A DNA stretch of 64,000 nt from an uncultured Pelagibacteraceae bacterium (GTDB lineage: Bacteria; Pseudomonadota; Alphaproteobacteria; Pelagibacterales; Pelagibacteraceae), in assembly GCA_902592265.1 (NCBI GenBank), contig CACJDV010000001.1, forward strand, positions 62,001-126,000. Reading direction: 5' to 3'. Positions within the stretch are counted from its first letter, which is position 1. Each line of letters starts with the position of its first letter. A model generated the notes under the pieces. It was not told where the DNA came from, did not search any database, and saw only the letters and a program-made list of their open reading frames with translations. Positions 26,043 to 35,458 of this stretch are shown here, piece by piece. Position numbers and translations under genes: made by a program.

Positions 26043-27667
26043 TATATCTTTTTAATTTCCCATTTAATATTTTCTTCAAAATCGTTTAATATCCCAGATA
26101 CAAAAATATTTTGGTTCTCAATATATGAATTTTTAATACCGAAGTATAAGCCATTATCAATATTAATTTCATGATTATCACAAGTAAATTTCCATCCTTC
26201 ATCCTCTAATTCTATTAAAATAGATTTATTATCTTGAGTTTTCATTAATTTAATATTTGGCTCCAAATGAAACCGAATATCAAACTTATAGTTATGATTA
26301 TTATTTTTTTTAATAATTTTATCATTACCAACAAATTTCATTTGTTCAGGATAAAACTCGATATTTCTCTCATGAATTGATTTAAATCTTTTAAAATATC
26401 CATCGTGAGCAGCATTAATTTTCCAGTAATTTTTTTCACATACCGAATTTTTTTGTGTAATCTTTAAACCTGTCTTTAAAATTAATGAATCTTTCATTTT
26501 TGTAAATTTACATGAAGAATTATCATCAATTATTAGTGTGCTGTGTGCAGCTGAAGACTTCGATATTTCATTAAGGTTTTGATTATTTTTTTTGTAATAA
26601 CCACAATTGGTTATAAGTTTTTTGCCGTTTGAAATTATCTCAAACGAAAGAGCACCTGATTGATAATCCTTCGTATACTTAAAATTTGGTGAGGACCCCA
26701 CATCCATTGCTAGGCAAACTTTCTTATTTTTTAAAATTATGTATCCACCATAATCTTTGTTTTCATTTTTAAATTTATAACCTAGTCTTTTTAGATAATT
26801 ATCAAAATCTTGAGTATTAGATTTGTTATTCCCATTAAACAAAAGGTCATCTTCTATATTTTGTCTTATGAAAGCATAACCTTGTCCAAAGTAATAAATA
26901 TTTTCCTCCACATGATCTGGAACTTCAACATGAGCTTCTTTAAACCATTCCCTAATGAGTATAAAATATTTTAGAAAAAAAATTAGCTGTTTTATATTCC
27001 GCGACTTTGTAAAACCCTGGTTATCTATTGAAGAATTGGTTATTTTTTTTAGAAAATTTAATCCAATATCCAAATAATTTTTTTCAATTTTGTAACATAG
27101 TCCTACCAAAATTATGGCTGAGCAACCGATTATCTTATTTTCCAAATCTTTAGAGTTTTTTATTTCGTTTAATAAATGATTTGTTTGCTTTTGAATCATG
27201 TGATCAAATATTAATCTAAATTCTTTATCGTTGTCGTCATAAGTAAGCTGGTGATTAGATAGCCAAGAAATAATACGCTTAGCAGTAGTATCAAATTCCC
27301 AACTTTGTTTTTTAAAGTGGTCGTTATTTGTTATCCAATTACTTATAACTTTTTGTACAGAAACTTTTGAGGATTTTAGGTCAAGACTAAACAACCAAAA
27401 AAAATTATTTAATTTTTTAAAATCCCTAGATTCAATTTGATTTGTCCAAACTGTATCAAATTCAAAATCTTCAATTTTATGTTTCTTATTTTGATATTTA
27501 ATAATTGATGAAAGTAAATGTGGACTTGGTTTGTATATAAAATCATTATTAAAAGTTTTTGATAATTTTTTTTCATAAAAACTCGAATTTAAATAGATAT
27601 TTCTGATTTTTTTTTTTATTATTTCATTAAAATTATTTAAGGCTTTAAAAAATCCTTTATGTAGCAT
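26042..27667 (-). CDS. Heparinase II/III-family protein
   Basis: I place the start at the ATG at 27667 (MLHKGFFKALNNFNEII), one base past the rpe stop, giving 541 residues; the track's 27763 start would overlap rpe by 95 bp. An N-terminal alpha/alpha toroid-like helical region is followed by the beta-sandwich heparinase II/III-like domain with AMDVGSSPNFKYTKDYQSGALSFE and SAAHSTLIIDDNSS. Family members are polysaccharide lyases, but this alphaproteobacterial group next to purH has no established substrate; a cell-envelope role is only a guess. There is no clear signal peptide. Confidence 0.82.
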   Translation of the reverse strand: MLHKGFFKALNNFNEIIKKKIRNIYLNSSFYEKKLSKTFNNDFIYKPSPHLLSSIIKYQNKKHKIEDFEFDTVWTNQIESRDFKKLNNFFWLFSLDLKSSKVSVQKVISNWITNNDHFKKQSWEFDTTAKRIISWLSNHQLTYDDNDKEFRLIFDHMIQKQTNHLLNEIKNSKDLENKIIGCSAIILVGLCYKIEKNYLDIGLNFLKKITNSSIDNQGFTKSRNIKQLIFFLKYFILIREWFKEAHVEVPDHVEENIYYFGQGYAFIRQNIEDDLLFNGNNKSNTQDFDNYLKRLGYKFKNENKDYGGYIILKNKKVCLAMDVGSSPNFKYTKDYQSGALSFEIISNGKKLITNCGYYKKNNQNLNEISKSSAAHSTLIIDDNSSCKFTKMKDSLILKTGLKITQKNSVCEKNYWKINAAHDGYFKRFKSIHERNIEFYPEQMKFVGNDKIIKKNNNHNYKFDIRFHLEPNIKLMKTQDNKSILIELEDEGWKFTCDNHEINIDNGLYFGIKNSYIENQNIFVSGILNDFEENIKWEIKKI

Positions 27668-27668
27668 T

Positions 27669-28328
27669 CTACACTTCTTTAAGTGTTTCAATATTCTTTT
27701 TAATATTTCCGTTATTCTCTTTAAATATTGTGGTTCCCGATACAAGAATATTTGCTCCTGCATTTATAACGTCTTTTGAATTTGAAAAATTTATTCCACC
27801 ATCTACCTCAATGTCGTATTTATAATTTTTATCATCTTTAATCTTTTTTAATAATTCAATTTTTTCAATCACATCAGGAATAAATTTCTGTCCTCCAAAG
27901 CCTGGATATACACTCATGACTAAAATCAAATCTACATTTTTTAACTCATTTTCAATTATTTTGACCTCTGTATTTGGATTTAAAGAAATACCAACTTTTT
28001 TTTTAAAACTCTTAATATGTTCAATTGATTCTGATAAATTCTCAGTAGCTTCAGGATGTATAGTAATTATATCAGCTCCCGCATCTGCAAAATCTTTTAT
28101 ATATTTATGAACAGGTGAAATCATTAAATGTACATCAAATGTTAATTCTGAATACTTTCGGAGAGTCTTAATGACCGGAGGTCCAATAGTTAAATTAGGA
28201 ACAAAGTGACCATCCATTACGTCGACATGTATCATATCTGCTCCTGCATCCTCGAGTCTCTTAATCTCATTACCTAATTGGCTGAAGTCAGCAGATAATA
28301 TCGACGGAGAAATTTGTATTTTTTTCAT
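27669..28328 (-). CDS. rpe: Ribulose-phosphate 3-epimerase
   Basis: A 219-residue TIM-barrel enzyme of the pentose phosphate pathway that interconverts ribulose 5-phosphate and xylulose 5-phosphate. Motifs include ISPSILSADFSQLGNEI, MIHVDVMDGHFVPNLTIGP (metal ligands), FDVHLMI, VMSVYPGFGGQKFIP and IEVDGGIN. Length is normal. It is the first gene of the rpe-heparinase-purH block. Confidence 0.96.
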   Translation of the reverse strand: MKKIQISPSILSADFSQLGNEIKRLEDAGADMIHVDVMDGHFVPNLTIGPPVIKTLRKYSELTFDVHLMISPVHKYIKDFADAGADIITIHPEATENLSESIEHIKSFKKKVGISLNPNTEVKIIENELKNVDLILVMSVYPGFGGQKFIPDVIEKIELLKKIKDDKNYKYDIEVDGGINFSNSKDVINAGANILVSGTTIFKENNGNIKKNIETLKEV

Positions 28329-28367
28329 AGGGTATTAAATTAACTAGTACCAAATTTTAAATTTAAT

Positions 28368-28712
28368 TTAATTAAAAAATTGATAAATTTGTCTTGAAAT
28401 CTCGCTTTCCAATGGAAATGATAACATACCCATTACAGAGTATCCCAGAACCCAGGGCATAAAATAAAATCTTATCATGAAAAAAAACCAGGCAACATAA
28501 AGAGGCACAATTGGTTGTATTATAAAAGATGGAGTTATAGGTTTAAATAGGTTAATTAGAGGATTAGTAAACTTGACAAAGACTCTCATGAAAAAAAATT
28601 GAGAATCCTCTCTTTGAAAAATATTCATTGCAACCCTTCCAATCAAAGTCCACATGATTACCCCAAGAATATAGTCAATTATATATACTAAAGGATGAAA
28701 GTTGGCCGACAT
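28368..28712 (-). CDS. YggT-like integral membrane protein
   Basis: A 114-residue membrane protein with about three hydrophobic helices. The central FVKFTNPLINLFKPITPSFIIQPIVP resembles the Pro-rich loop of the YggT family (compare the second YggT protein near 39.3 kb), followed by a WFFFMIRFYFMPWVL helix. YggT proteins are linked to osmotic tolerance and division-site organisation in some bacteria, but their function is poorly defined. Not certain: it could be a distant relative only. Confidence 0.6.
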   Translation of the reverse strand: MSANFHPLVYIIDYILGVIMWTLIGRVAMNIFQREDSQFFFMRVFVKFTNPLINLFKPITPSFIIQPIVPLYVAWFFFMIRFYFMPWVLGYSVMGMLSFPLESEISRQIYQFFN

Positions 28713-28740
28713 TAAGAAATTTATATTGGAAAAATATCGA

Positions 28741-28770
28741 AATTAAAAGGGGCGAAATTAATCGCCCCTT
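28741..28770 (-). terminator. Intrinsic terminator of the symporter operon
   Basis: AAGGGGCGA (28747-28755) and TCGCCCCTT (28762-28770) form a 9-bp GC-rich stem around a 6-base loop, unusual in this AT-rich DNA. On the minus strand the stem runs into TTTTAATT. It begins 11 bp after the stop of the symporter gene, so it very likely ends the DUF4212-symporter transcript. Confidence 0.8.
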
Positions 28771-28781
28771 AAAAAGATTAT

Positions 28782-30596
28782 TTAGTGTTGTTTGCCAAGG
28801 ATCGATTTACCAGCTGGTACACGAACCTCATCAACCATTCTCTGCGTTGCAGCATTTGGTGCTTGAGTCATTAAACTCACTACAACCATAGCTACTAAGC
28901 TGACAGCTGAACCAAAGATACCAAACGTTAACTGAGTAATACCTAAGAAACCACTTCCACCTGTTCTTACCCAAACTAGGTAAGCAGCACCAGAAACTAA
29001 TCCTAGGAACATACCAGCTATAGCACCTTCTTTGTTAGCTCTCTTCCACCATACACCAAGCACTAGTGGGAAGAATAGTCCTGACATCGCAAAGTCAAAA
29101 GCCCAGATTACTGAACCTAAGATACCTTGGATCTCAAGAGCTGCGATTGTTGCTCCTGCAAAACCAATTACTACAAGTAATACCCTTGCAACAACAAGTC
29201 TTTTCGCAGTCTCAGCTTTTGGATCTATGATCTTATAGTAAACATCGTGTGAGATTGCGTTTGCAATTGCTAAAATCAAACCATCGGCTGTTGACATGGC
29301 AGCAGCCATACCTCCAGCAGCAACTAGACCTGAGATTACATATGGTAATCCAGCTATTTCTGGAGTTGCTAACACAACGGCTTTACCACCCATGAAAAAC
29401 TCATTCAACTCTAGAGTTCCATTTCCGTTAAAGTCGCTTACAAACATTAAGTTTGCTTGGTTCCAGTTTTGATACCAATCTATCGCTTGTACTTCAGCTA
29501 TTGATTTACCGATAATACCTGTTGGTAGTGACGGATCAATCAATGACAACTTAGATAGTGTCGCTAACATTGGAGCAGAAGAATAAAGTAGGAAGATAAA
29601 GAATAATGACCAACCTACTGATTTTCTAGCTGCTTTTACACTTGGAGTAGTAAAATATCTCATCATAACGTGAGGCAATGAAGCTGTTCCCATCATCATC
29701 GCTAACGCTAATGAAATAAATGCCCAAGGTGTTGCGTTCACCGCTGAGTGAGCTTTAGTTATTCCAGCCAAACCTTTTGGCACTTCTTTTAGATTTTCAG
29801 CAGAGTTTTTAACAAAACCAAACTGAGCCTCTAATTCAGCTATTCTAGAAACTTCATCAGCTAACATGAAGTGAGGGAAGAAACCCGCACCCATTTTGTT
29901 ACTGATCCAGAATACTGGTAATAAGTAAGCTATGATTAGTACGATATACTGAGCTACCTGTGTCCAAGTTACCCCTCTCATACCACCAAGCATTGAACAA
30001 AGTAAGATACTTACAAGTCCAACGTACACAGCGTATTGGAATGGAATATCAAGTGCAACAGATGCAATTGTACCTGTGGCGTTAATTTGTGCAGTCACAT
30101 AAGTAAATGAAGCAACAGTTAAAACTACTACTGCCATGAATCTACTTAAATTACCACCGTATCTTGTTCCTATAAAATCTGGAACTGTGTAACAGCCAAA
30201 TTTTCTTAGGTATGGTGCTAATAGTGATGCAACTAATACATATCCACCAGTCCAACCTACAAGTAGTGCCATATAACCGTAACCTTTAAAGTAAATACCA
30301 CCTGCCATTGCAACGAATGATGCACCAGACATCCAGTCTGCTGCTGTCGCCATTCCGTTGAACACGGTTGGTACTTGTCTTCCAGCTACGTAATACGCAT
30401 CAGCTTGAGCTGTACGTGATAGATAACCAATTATAGCATAGATGGCTACCGTGAAGGCAACGAAACAAATACCAATTGTTTTCGCTGTCATACCCATCTG
30501 CTCGGCAATTGACATAATGATTATGAAAGCTAAAAAACCACCTGTATAGATTCCATAAACCTTAGGTAAATTGTCTATAAAATTACCTTTTATCAT
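28782..30596 (-). CDS. Sodium:solute symporter (ActP-like, VC2705 subfamily), large subunit
   Basis: A 604-residue transporter of the SSS family with about 13 membrane helices. YYVAGRQVPTVFNGMATAADWMSGASFVAMAG is a hallmark of the acetate-permease branch; ISGLVAAGGMAAAMSTADGLILAIANAISHD is the core helix pair. A non-membrane insertion around residues 365-405 includes DFNGNGTLELNE, which fits an EF-hand calcium loop. Location with the small DUF4212 partner and near acs suggests uptake of acetate or another short monocarboxylate; the substrate is inferred. Base composition is clearly less AT-rich than neighbours, which fits high expression. Confidence 0.9.
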   Translation of the reverse strand: MIKGNFIDNLPKVYGIYTGGFLAFIIIMSIAEQMGMTAKTIGICFVAFTVAIYAIIGYLSRTAQADAYYVAGRQVPTVFNGMATAADWMSGASFVAMAGGIYFKGYGYMALLVGWTGGYVLVASLLAPYLRKFGCYTVPDFIGTRYGGNLSRFMAVVVLTVASFTYVTAQINATGTIASVALDIPFQYAVYVGLVSILLCSMLGGMRGVTWTQVAQYIVLIIAYLLPVFWISNKMGAGFFPHFMLADEVSRIAELEAQFGFVKNSAENLKEVPKGLAGITKAHSAVNATPWAFISLALAMMMGTASLPHVMMRYFTTPSVKAARKSVGWSLFFIFLLYSSAPMLATLSKLSLIDPSLPTGIIGKSIAEVQAIDWYQNWNQANLMFVSDFNGNGTLELNEFFMGGKAVVLATPEIAGLPYVISGLVAAGGMAAAMSTADGLILAIANAISHDVYYKIIDPKAETAKRLVVARVLLVVIGFAGATIAALEIQGILGSVIWAFDFAMSGLFFPLVLGVWWKRANKEGAIAGMFLGLVSGAAYLVWVRTGGSGFLGITQLTFGIFGSAVSLVAMVVVSLMTQAPNAATQRMVDEVRVPAGKSILGKQH

Positions 30597-30856
30597 TAGT
30601 CATCTCCTCTTTCACTGAAGCCGAACTCTTCATCAATTTTTTCTTGCCTGTTCGCAAACCAGAAAATCAGTAATACGAAAATTCCAAGAGAACCTTGACA
30701 TGTGAACCAATAAGTTAACGGATAACCAAATGGTCCCGTAACTTCGTTCATTTCAGCCCCGAATAGGAAGATGCCAATTGAGAAAACAAACCAAATTGCT
30801 AACGTCATCATTAGCAAACCCTTGGATTTTTCCCAGTGTTGTTCTTGTTTTGACAT
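30596..30856 (-). CDS. DUF4212 protein, small subunit of sodium/solute symporter
   Basis: An 86-residue protein with two membrane helices (about 16-34 and 48-68). The order KSKGLLMMTLAIWFVFSIGIFLFG, then GYPLTYWFTCQGSLGIFVLLIFWF, is the DUF4212 pattern, found next to VC2705-type symporters and thought to act as their small subunit. Its stop shares one base with the start of the large subunit, so translation is probably coupled. The upstream gap of 104 bp divergent from a hypothetical gene should hold the promoter. Confidence 0.9.
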   Translation of the reverse strand: MSKQEQHWEKSKGLLMMTLAIWFVFSIGIFLFGAEMNEVTGPFGYPLTYWFTCQGSLGIFVLLIFWFANRQEKIDEEFGFSERGDD

Positions 30857-30960
30857 TTATACCTCTCTCTTTTTAGTTATAACTGGCCAAAACCATAACC
30901 ATTATGAAATAGATTTAAAGTGTTAAAATTGGTAAATTTACTAGCCTTTTCTAGTTATAA

Positions 30961-31605
30961 GTGTCAAAAATAGGGCTTTTTATGGGGAAATACAAATTAA
31001 CATGGAGAGACTTAACTTGGCATGATTTCAAGACTTATCTTTTCGCCATGTTCAAAGCTTTCATTCCAAAGGGAAAAATTAGCAATTTGGATGAACTTGA
31101 AAATTTTATACAAACGAAATCTGCCTGGGTAAGCCAGGTTACTCTTTACGGTTATCTTAAAACGAGGATGGGAACTAGGTACGTTCTTCATTTCGAAAAT
31201 GATACTTTTATGGACTCAGTAAACTTGGCTAAGTGGAATATTTATTCAGTTGCTCTTCAAGATCTTACATTATTTACATTTTCAAAATTGAAAGCGAATT
31301 TTAATTACCAAGATACAGAGAAAGCAAAAGAAATTTTTTTAAAAATTTTAGATGATGAAACTTCAAATAAGATGCCAATTGATATTATAGAAAATGCAAA
31401 AAAAAGTTTTGATGAAAGAATACAAAATATTAATTGGGATGATCATCATAATGATTTACCATTCAATCCTAGCGCTTTATCATTATACAAGTGGGCCCCA
31501 ATCGCAGAAGATTTAAAAACTTTAGATCGTAAAATAGTTTTAAACTCAGTTATTTTAAAATGGGATGTTGTAAAAAAAGAATTTAATGAAAGGATAAAAT
31601 TTTAA
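30961..31605 (+). CDS. Conserved-looking hypothetical protein between symporter and acs (GTG start)
   Basis: A 214-residue soluble protein that I do not recognise. It starts with GTG ([22 protein letters not shown]) and is rich in aromatic residues and tryptophan, without signal peptide, membrane helix or obvious catalytic motif. Segments such as [32 protein letters not shown] look like a compact folded domain. It is transcribed divergently from the symporter operon and converges on acs with a 4-bp overlap, so it may belong functionally with acetate uptake and activation, but this is guilt by proximity only. Confidence 0.7.
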   Translation: MSKIGLFMGKYKLTWRDLTWHDFKTYLFAMFKAFIPKGKISNLDELENFIQTKSAWVSQVTLYGYLKTRMGTRYVLHFENDTFMDSVNLAKWNIYSVALQDLTLFTFSKLKANFNYQDTEKAKEIFLKILDDETSNKMPIDIIENAKKSFDERIQNINWDDHHNDLPFNPSALSLYKWAPIAEDLKTLDRKIVLNSVILKWDVVKKEFNERIKF

Positions 31606-33689
31606 GTATTTTTTCTATTTTCAACTAAACTATCGACCACACCAGGATCAGCAAGAGTGGTTGTATCACCTAATTGTCCATGTTCATTTGCTGCAATTTT
31701 TCTTAAAATTCTTCTCATGATTTTTCCAGATCTTGTTTTTGGAAGCCCTGGGGTAAAATGAATTAGATCTGGTGTTGCCAAAGGTCCTATTTGTTTTCTT
31801 ACCCAAAGTTTTAATTCTCTATCCAAATCACCTGTTTCACTCTCTCCGGCGTTTAAAGTTACATAACAGTACAATCCATTTCCTTTGATATCATGAGGAT
31901 ATCCAACCACTGCAGCTTCAGCTACTTTAGGATGTGCAACAAATGCACTTTCAATTTCAGCGGTACCAAGGTTATGACCGGAAACAATAATTACATCATC
32001 AACTCTACCAGTTATCCAATAGTAACCATCTTTATCTCTTTTACATCCATCTCCAGTGAAATATTTTCCATCAAATTGAGAAAAATATGTATCAATAAAT
32101 CTTTGATGGTCACCGTATACCGTTCTCATCTGACCAGGCCAAGATTGAGCTATACAAAGTCTACCCTCACCTTCACCTTTTATTTCTTTACCGTCTTTAT
32201 TCACTAGCACTGGTTTAATTCCGTAAAAAGGTTTTGTTGCTGATCCAGGTTTAAGTGGAATAGCTCCAGTTTGTGGTGCTATAAGAATTCCTCCTGTCTC
32301 TGTTTGCCACCAGGTATCAACTATTGGACATCTCGAATTTCCAACGGTTTTGTAATACCACATCCATGCCTCTGGATTTATAGGTTCTCCAACAGTTCCT
32401 AATAATTTTAGTGATTTTCTGGAAGTTTTATTCACTGGGCCATCACCCTCTCTCATCAAAGCTCTTATGGCTGTTGGTGCTGTATAAAAAGTATTTACTT
32501 TATATTTATCTACTATCTGCCACCATCTTGAACTATCAGGGTAATTTGGAACACCTTCAAACATAATAGTTGTTGCACCATTAGCCAGTGGTCCATAAAT
32601 TATATAACTATGACCAGTTACCCATCCAATGTCTGCTGTACACCAATAAATGTCATTTGGTTTATAATTGAAAATATATTGATGAGTCATTGAAGCATAA
32701 ACCATATACCCTCCAGTGGTATGTAATACTCCTTTAGGCTTTCCGGTTGATCCTGATGTATAGAGAATAAACAAAGGATCCTCTGCATTCATTTCTTCAG
32801 GCTCACAATAATTTGGTACATCCTTAATTAGATCGTGATACCAGATATCTCGATCTTGGTCCCAGTATACGTAATTACCAGTTCTCTTTACGACAATACA
32901 TTTTTTAACATCTGGACAATTAGATAAAGCTTCATCTGTCGTTGCTTTTAAAGGAATAGTTTTGCCTCCTCTAACTCCCTCATCAGCAGTAATTATATAT
33001 TCTGATTTGCAATCATTCACTCTTCCAGAAATTGACTCTGCAGAAAAACCACCAAAAATTATTGAGTGAACAGCACCAATTCTTGCACAAGCTAACATTA
33101 AGATGGCCAATTCAGGAATCATCGTCAAATAAATAGTGACACGATCACCTTTTTGTATTCCTAGTTTTTTCAGACCATTAGCAGCTTTTGAAACTTTTTG
33201 GTGAAGTTGTTTATAAGAAATTTTTTGGGTATCTTTAGGATCATCTCCTACCCATATAATTGCTGTTTTGTCTTTTTTGTCTTTTAAATGACGGTCAATG
33301 CAGTTTGCAGATGCGTTTAATGTACCATCTTCGAACCATTTAATTCTAACCTCGTCTTTACTATATTTAACATCTTTAATTTTTTTGTAAGGCTTTATCC
33401 AAGAAATCCTTTTTCCTTCTTTTTTCCAAAATGAATTGTTATTTTTAATAGAATCAGAATATTTTTTTTGATATTGAGATTTATTTGCTAAGCTTCTTTT
33501 CACCCATTCAGGTTTGGTTTTAATAATCTGATCATTAGATGATGTTTTGTTGATATTTTCTTTTATTAATTTTTTAGTGGATTTTTTTTTAACCTTAGAG
33601 ACACTTTTTATTTTTCTTCTTTTTTTGGAGGATTTTTTTTTCCTGTTTTGTTTGCTTTTTTTCTTTTTTGATTTTTTTTTCTTTGGCAT
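31602..33689 (-). CDS. acs: Acetyl-CoA synthetase with Lys-rich N-terminal extension
   Basis: A 695-residue AMP-forming ligase that makes acetyl-CoA from acetate, ATP and CoA. Core motifs include [21 protein letters not shown] (ATP loop), [31 protein letters not shown], and the C-terminal catalytic-lysine segment [18 protein letters not shown]. The catalytic domain aligns with E. coli Acs from about residue 58 onward. The first about 54 residues are an extension with 22 Lys and 3 Arg among the first 40; there is no other Met or nearby alternative start to trim it. The context is the symporter-DUF4212 operon upstream. Confidence 0.96.
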   Translation of the reverse strand: MPKKKKSKKKKSKQNRKKKSSKKRRKIKSVSKVKKKSTKKLIKENINKTSSNDQIIKTKPEWVKRSLANKSQYQKKYSDSIKNNNSFWKKEGKRISWIKPYKKIKDVKYSKDEVRIKWFEDGTLNASANCIDRHLKDKKDKTAIIWVGDDPKDTQKISYKQLHQKVSKAANGLKKLGIQKGDRVTIYLTMIPELAILMLACARIGAVHSIIFGGFSAESISGRVNDCKSEYIITADEGVRGGKTIPLKATTDEALSNCPDVKKCIVVKRTGNYVYWDQDRDIWYHDLIKDVPNYCEPEEMNAEDPLFILYTSGSTGKPKGVLHTTGGYMVYASMTHQYIFNYKPNDIYWCTADIGWVTGHSYIIYGPLANGATTIMFEGVPNYPDSSRWWQIVDKYKVNTFYTAPTAIRALMREGDGPVNKTSRKSLKLLGTVGEPINPEAWMWYYKTVGNSRCPIVDTWWQTETGGILIAPQTGAIPLKPGSATKPFYGIKPVLVNKDGKEIKGEGEGRLCIAQSWPGQMRTVYGDHQRFIDTYFSQFDGKYFTGDGCKRDKDGYYWITGRVDDVIIVSGHNLGTAEIESAFVAHPKVAEAAVVGYPHDIKGNGLYCYVTLNAGESETGDLDRELKLWVRKQIGPLATPDLIHFTPGLPKTRSGKIMRRILRKIAANEHGQLGDTTTLADPGVVDSLVENRKNT

Positions 33690-33697
33690 ATTTTTTT

Positions 33698-34111
33698 TTA
33701 AAATTTACTCATTTTATTTAAAATCTTCCAGCTTTTAGAGTCAATAGGCATTACAGATAATCTACTTTGTTTAATTAAAGATAAATGGCTTAAATCCTGG
33801 TTTTTTTTTATTTTTTCTAAAGATACTGGATTATCAAGTTTTTTTAAAAATCTAACAGTAACTGCAACAAATTTTCCAGATTTGTCTGTTTTATCAATAT
33901 AATGTTCCTTTACTACTTCTACAATTCCAACTATTTCTTTTCCAATATTTGAGTGATAAAAAAAACATTGATCACTTTTTTTCATACTTTTTAAGTTCTT
34001 TGCTGCTTGATAATTTCGTACACCATCCCAGGGTGCTCCTTTAGTCCCGGCTTTTTTTTGTTGATCAATTGACCAAACGTTTGGCTCAGATTTAAGTAAC
34101 CAATACTTCAT
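33698..34111 (-). CDS. EVE-domain protein
   Basis: A 137-residue single-domain protein of the EVE family (PUA-like fold, related to YTH modified-base readers). The opening [18 protein letters not shown] and the core [27 protein letters not shown] and GIVEVVKE are typical. It may bind modified nucleotides in RNA or DNA, but the bacterial ligand is not established. It lies 8 bp upstream of acs on the same strand. Confidence 0.92.
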   Translation of the reverse strand: MKYWLLKSEPNVWSIDQQKKAGTKGAPWDGVRNYQAAKNLKSMKKSDQCFFYHSNIGKEIVGIVEVVKEHYIDKTDKSGKFVAVTVRFLKKLDNPVSLEKIKKNQDLSHLSLIKQSRLSVMPIDSKSWKILNKMSKF

Positions 34112-34115
34112 CTAA

Positions 34116-35342
34116 TTATTTATATATATTATCAAAAATAAAATGTGAAATTTTTTTAACACCTTCTTTATTATAATGACCATTTCCTCTCAACGGGAAA
34201 AATTTTAGAGGATCTTTCTTAATTTGAAAAAAATCATTATGGATATCAATTGTCTTAATATCATTTTTGTTTACTAAATTCAAAATTCTCTTTTTTTTAT
34301 TATAATTATCATGGTCTACAAACATTTCTTTGTATCTCATATACTTTGGTAAATAAATAAAAATTAATTCTCCATCCCATTTATCAATTTCTTTTTTAGT
34401 TTTTAAGATAATCTCTTCAAACAATAAAAAATTTTCTTCATTGAAATCTTCTTCCTTCAAATTAGTATCTTCTTTAAATATCAGGTTTCTTAGCTCTTTA
34501 AAGTTAATTAATTCCCTTGTTTTTTGAAAAGAAAGATTACAAAATTTTCTGTTTTTTTGAATTTTATTTTTTTCATATTTTTCTAAATCATTTAAGCTAT
34601 ATTCATTTTCATATAATAAATCGTTTATCTTTTTTTGTTTAGATTTAAGATTATATCTTTTGTCATTAAGATAACTTTTTAAAATTTTTGATTGTTTTTC
34701 AATATTTAGCCCATTAAAGTCATTTCCCTCGTAATAAAACCATAGCACTTTTTTTGGTTTTAGAAATTTCCCGTACTCTATAAAGGTTGCATATTCTAAA
34801 AGTGGACCATGACCAGGAAATCCCAAATTAATTGTATTAAAATTTTTACTTCTAAATATGTCTGCAAAATTATTTTCATTATTTTTATTGATGCAAGATC
34901 CTGCTATAAATGAGTCTCCAAGTAAAAGAACATCTGTGAAATTATTTTCCCACGCTATATTTGGATTATTAAATCCATATCGATCGCTGGTAAAAAAGGA
35001 GTGTTCTCCTGTTTCATTACATAGATATATTCTCTCATTACTATAAGAAGATAGAGGTAAAAATGGTAAATTTATTTCGTTTTTATTTTTTTTAATAATA
35101 AAAGATTTTGGTGTGTTTCCAAAAGATGTTTTTAATTTTAAGTCTTTTGCATACTCATATATAAATCTCTTATCATAATTATAACCAAATCTTATAGATT
35201 TTTTTTCTTTTAATTCTCGATTTGTTAAACAGCTTATTGTGTTGTCGTAATATATTTTTAAAAATATCTCTAGTATGTACAATGTAATAAATACAGATAA
35301 TAATATTAGAGAAAAATTTATTATAAATTTTTTTTTTATCAT
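34116..35342 (-). CDS. Membrane-anchored SGNH-hydrolase-like protein
   Basis: A 408-residue protein with one N-terminal membrane helix (about residues 5-25) and an extracytoplasmic domain. The block LLGDSFIAGSCIN matches SGNH block I (nucleophile Ser), GFPGHGPLLEYATF resembles block II, and GNGHYNKEGVKKISHFI carries a block-V-like histidine. Such proteins are esterases or O-acetyltransferases acting on envelope glycans; no substrate can be named. The family is guessed from motifs. It is 4 bp upstream of the EVE gene on the same strand. Confidence 0.65.
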   Translation of the reverse strand: MIKKKFIINFSLILLSVFITLYILEIFLKIYYDNTISCLTNRELKEKKSIRFGYNYDKRFIYEYAKDLKLKTSFGNTPKSFIIKKNKNEINLPFLPLSSYSNERIYLCNETGEHSFFTSDRYGFNNPNIAWENNFTDVLLLGDSFIAGSCINKNNENNFADIFRSKNFNTINLGFPGHGPLLEYATFIEYGKFLKPKKVLWFYYEGNDFNGLNIEKQSKILKSYLNDKRYNLKSKQKKINDLLYENEYSLNDLEKYEKNKIQKNRKFCNLSFQKTRELINFKELRNLIFKEDTNLKEEDFNEENFLLFEEIILKTKKEIDKWDGELIFIYLPKYMRYKEMFVDHDNYNKKKRILNLVNKNDIKTIDIHNDFFQIKKDPLKFFPLRGNGHYNKEGVKKISHFIFDNIYK

Positions 35343-35458
35343 AAAAAAAATTGTAAAAAATTAATGTACATTATTTTTTATATTATTTGCTGACAGATAG
35401 TTTCTCACTAGATACAGTTTAATCTGATGCTTTTTAATTTTAAGTAACCAATATTGCA

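Noticed and set aside
27668-27763. Longer start for the heparinase-like gene
   Set aside because: It would overlap rpe by 95 bp; the ATG at 27667 starts one base after the rpe stop and gives a normal protein.
33547-33738. 63-aa plus-strand ORF rich in Phe and Leu
   Set aside because: It is the antisense shadow of the lysine-rich acs N-terminus (AAA/AAG codons read as TTT/CTT).
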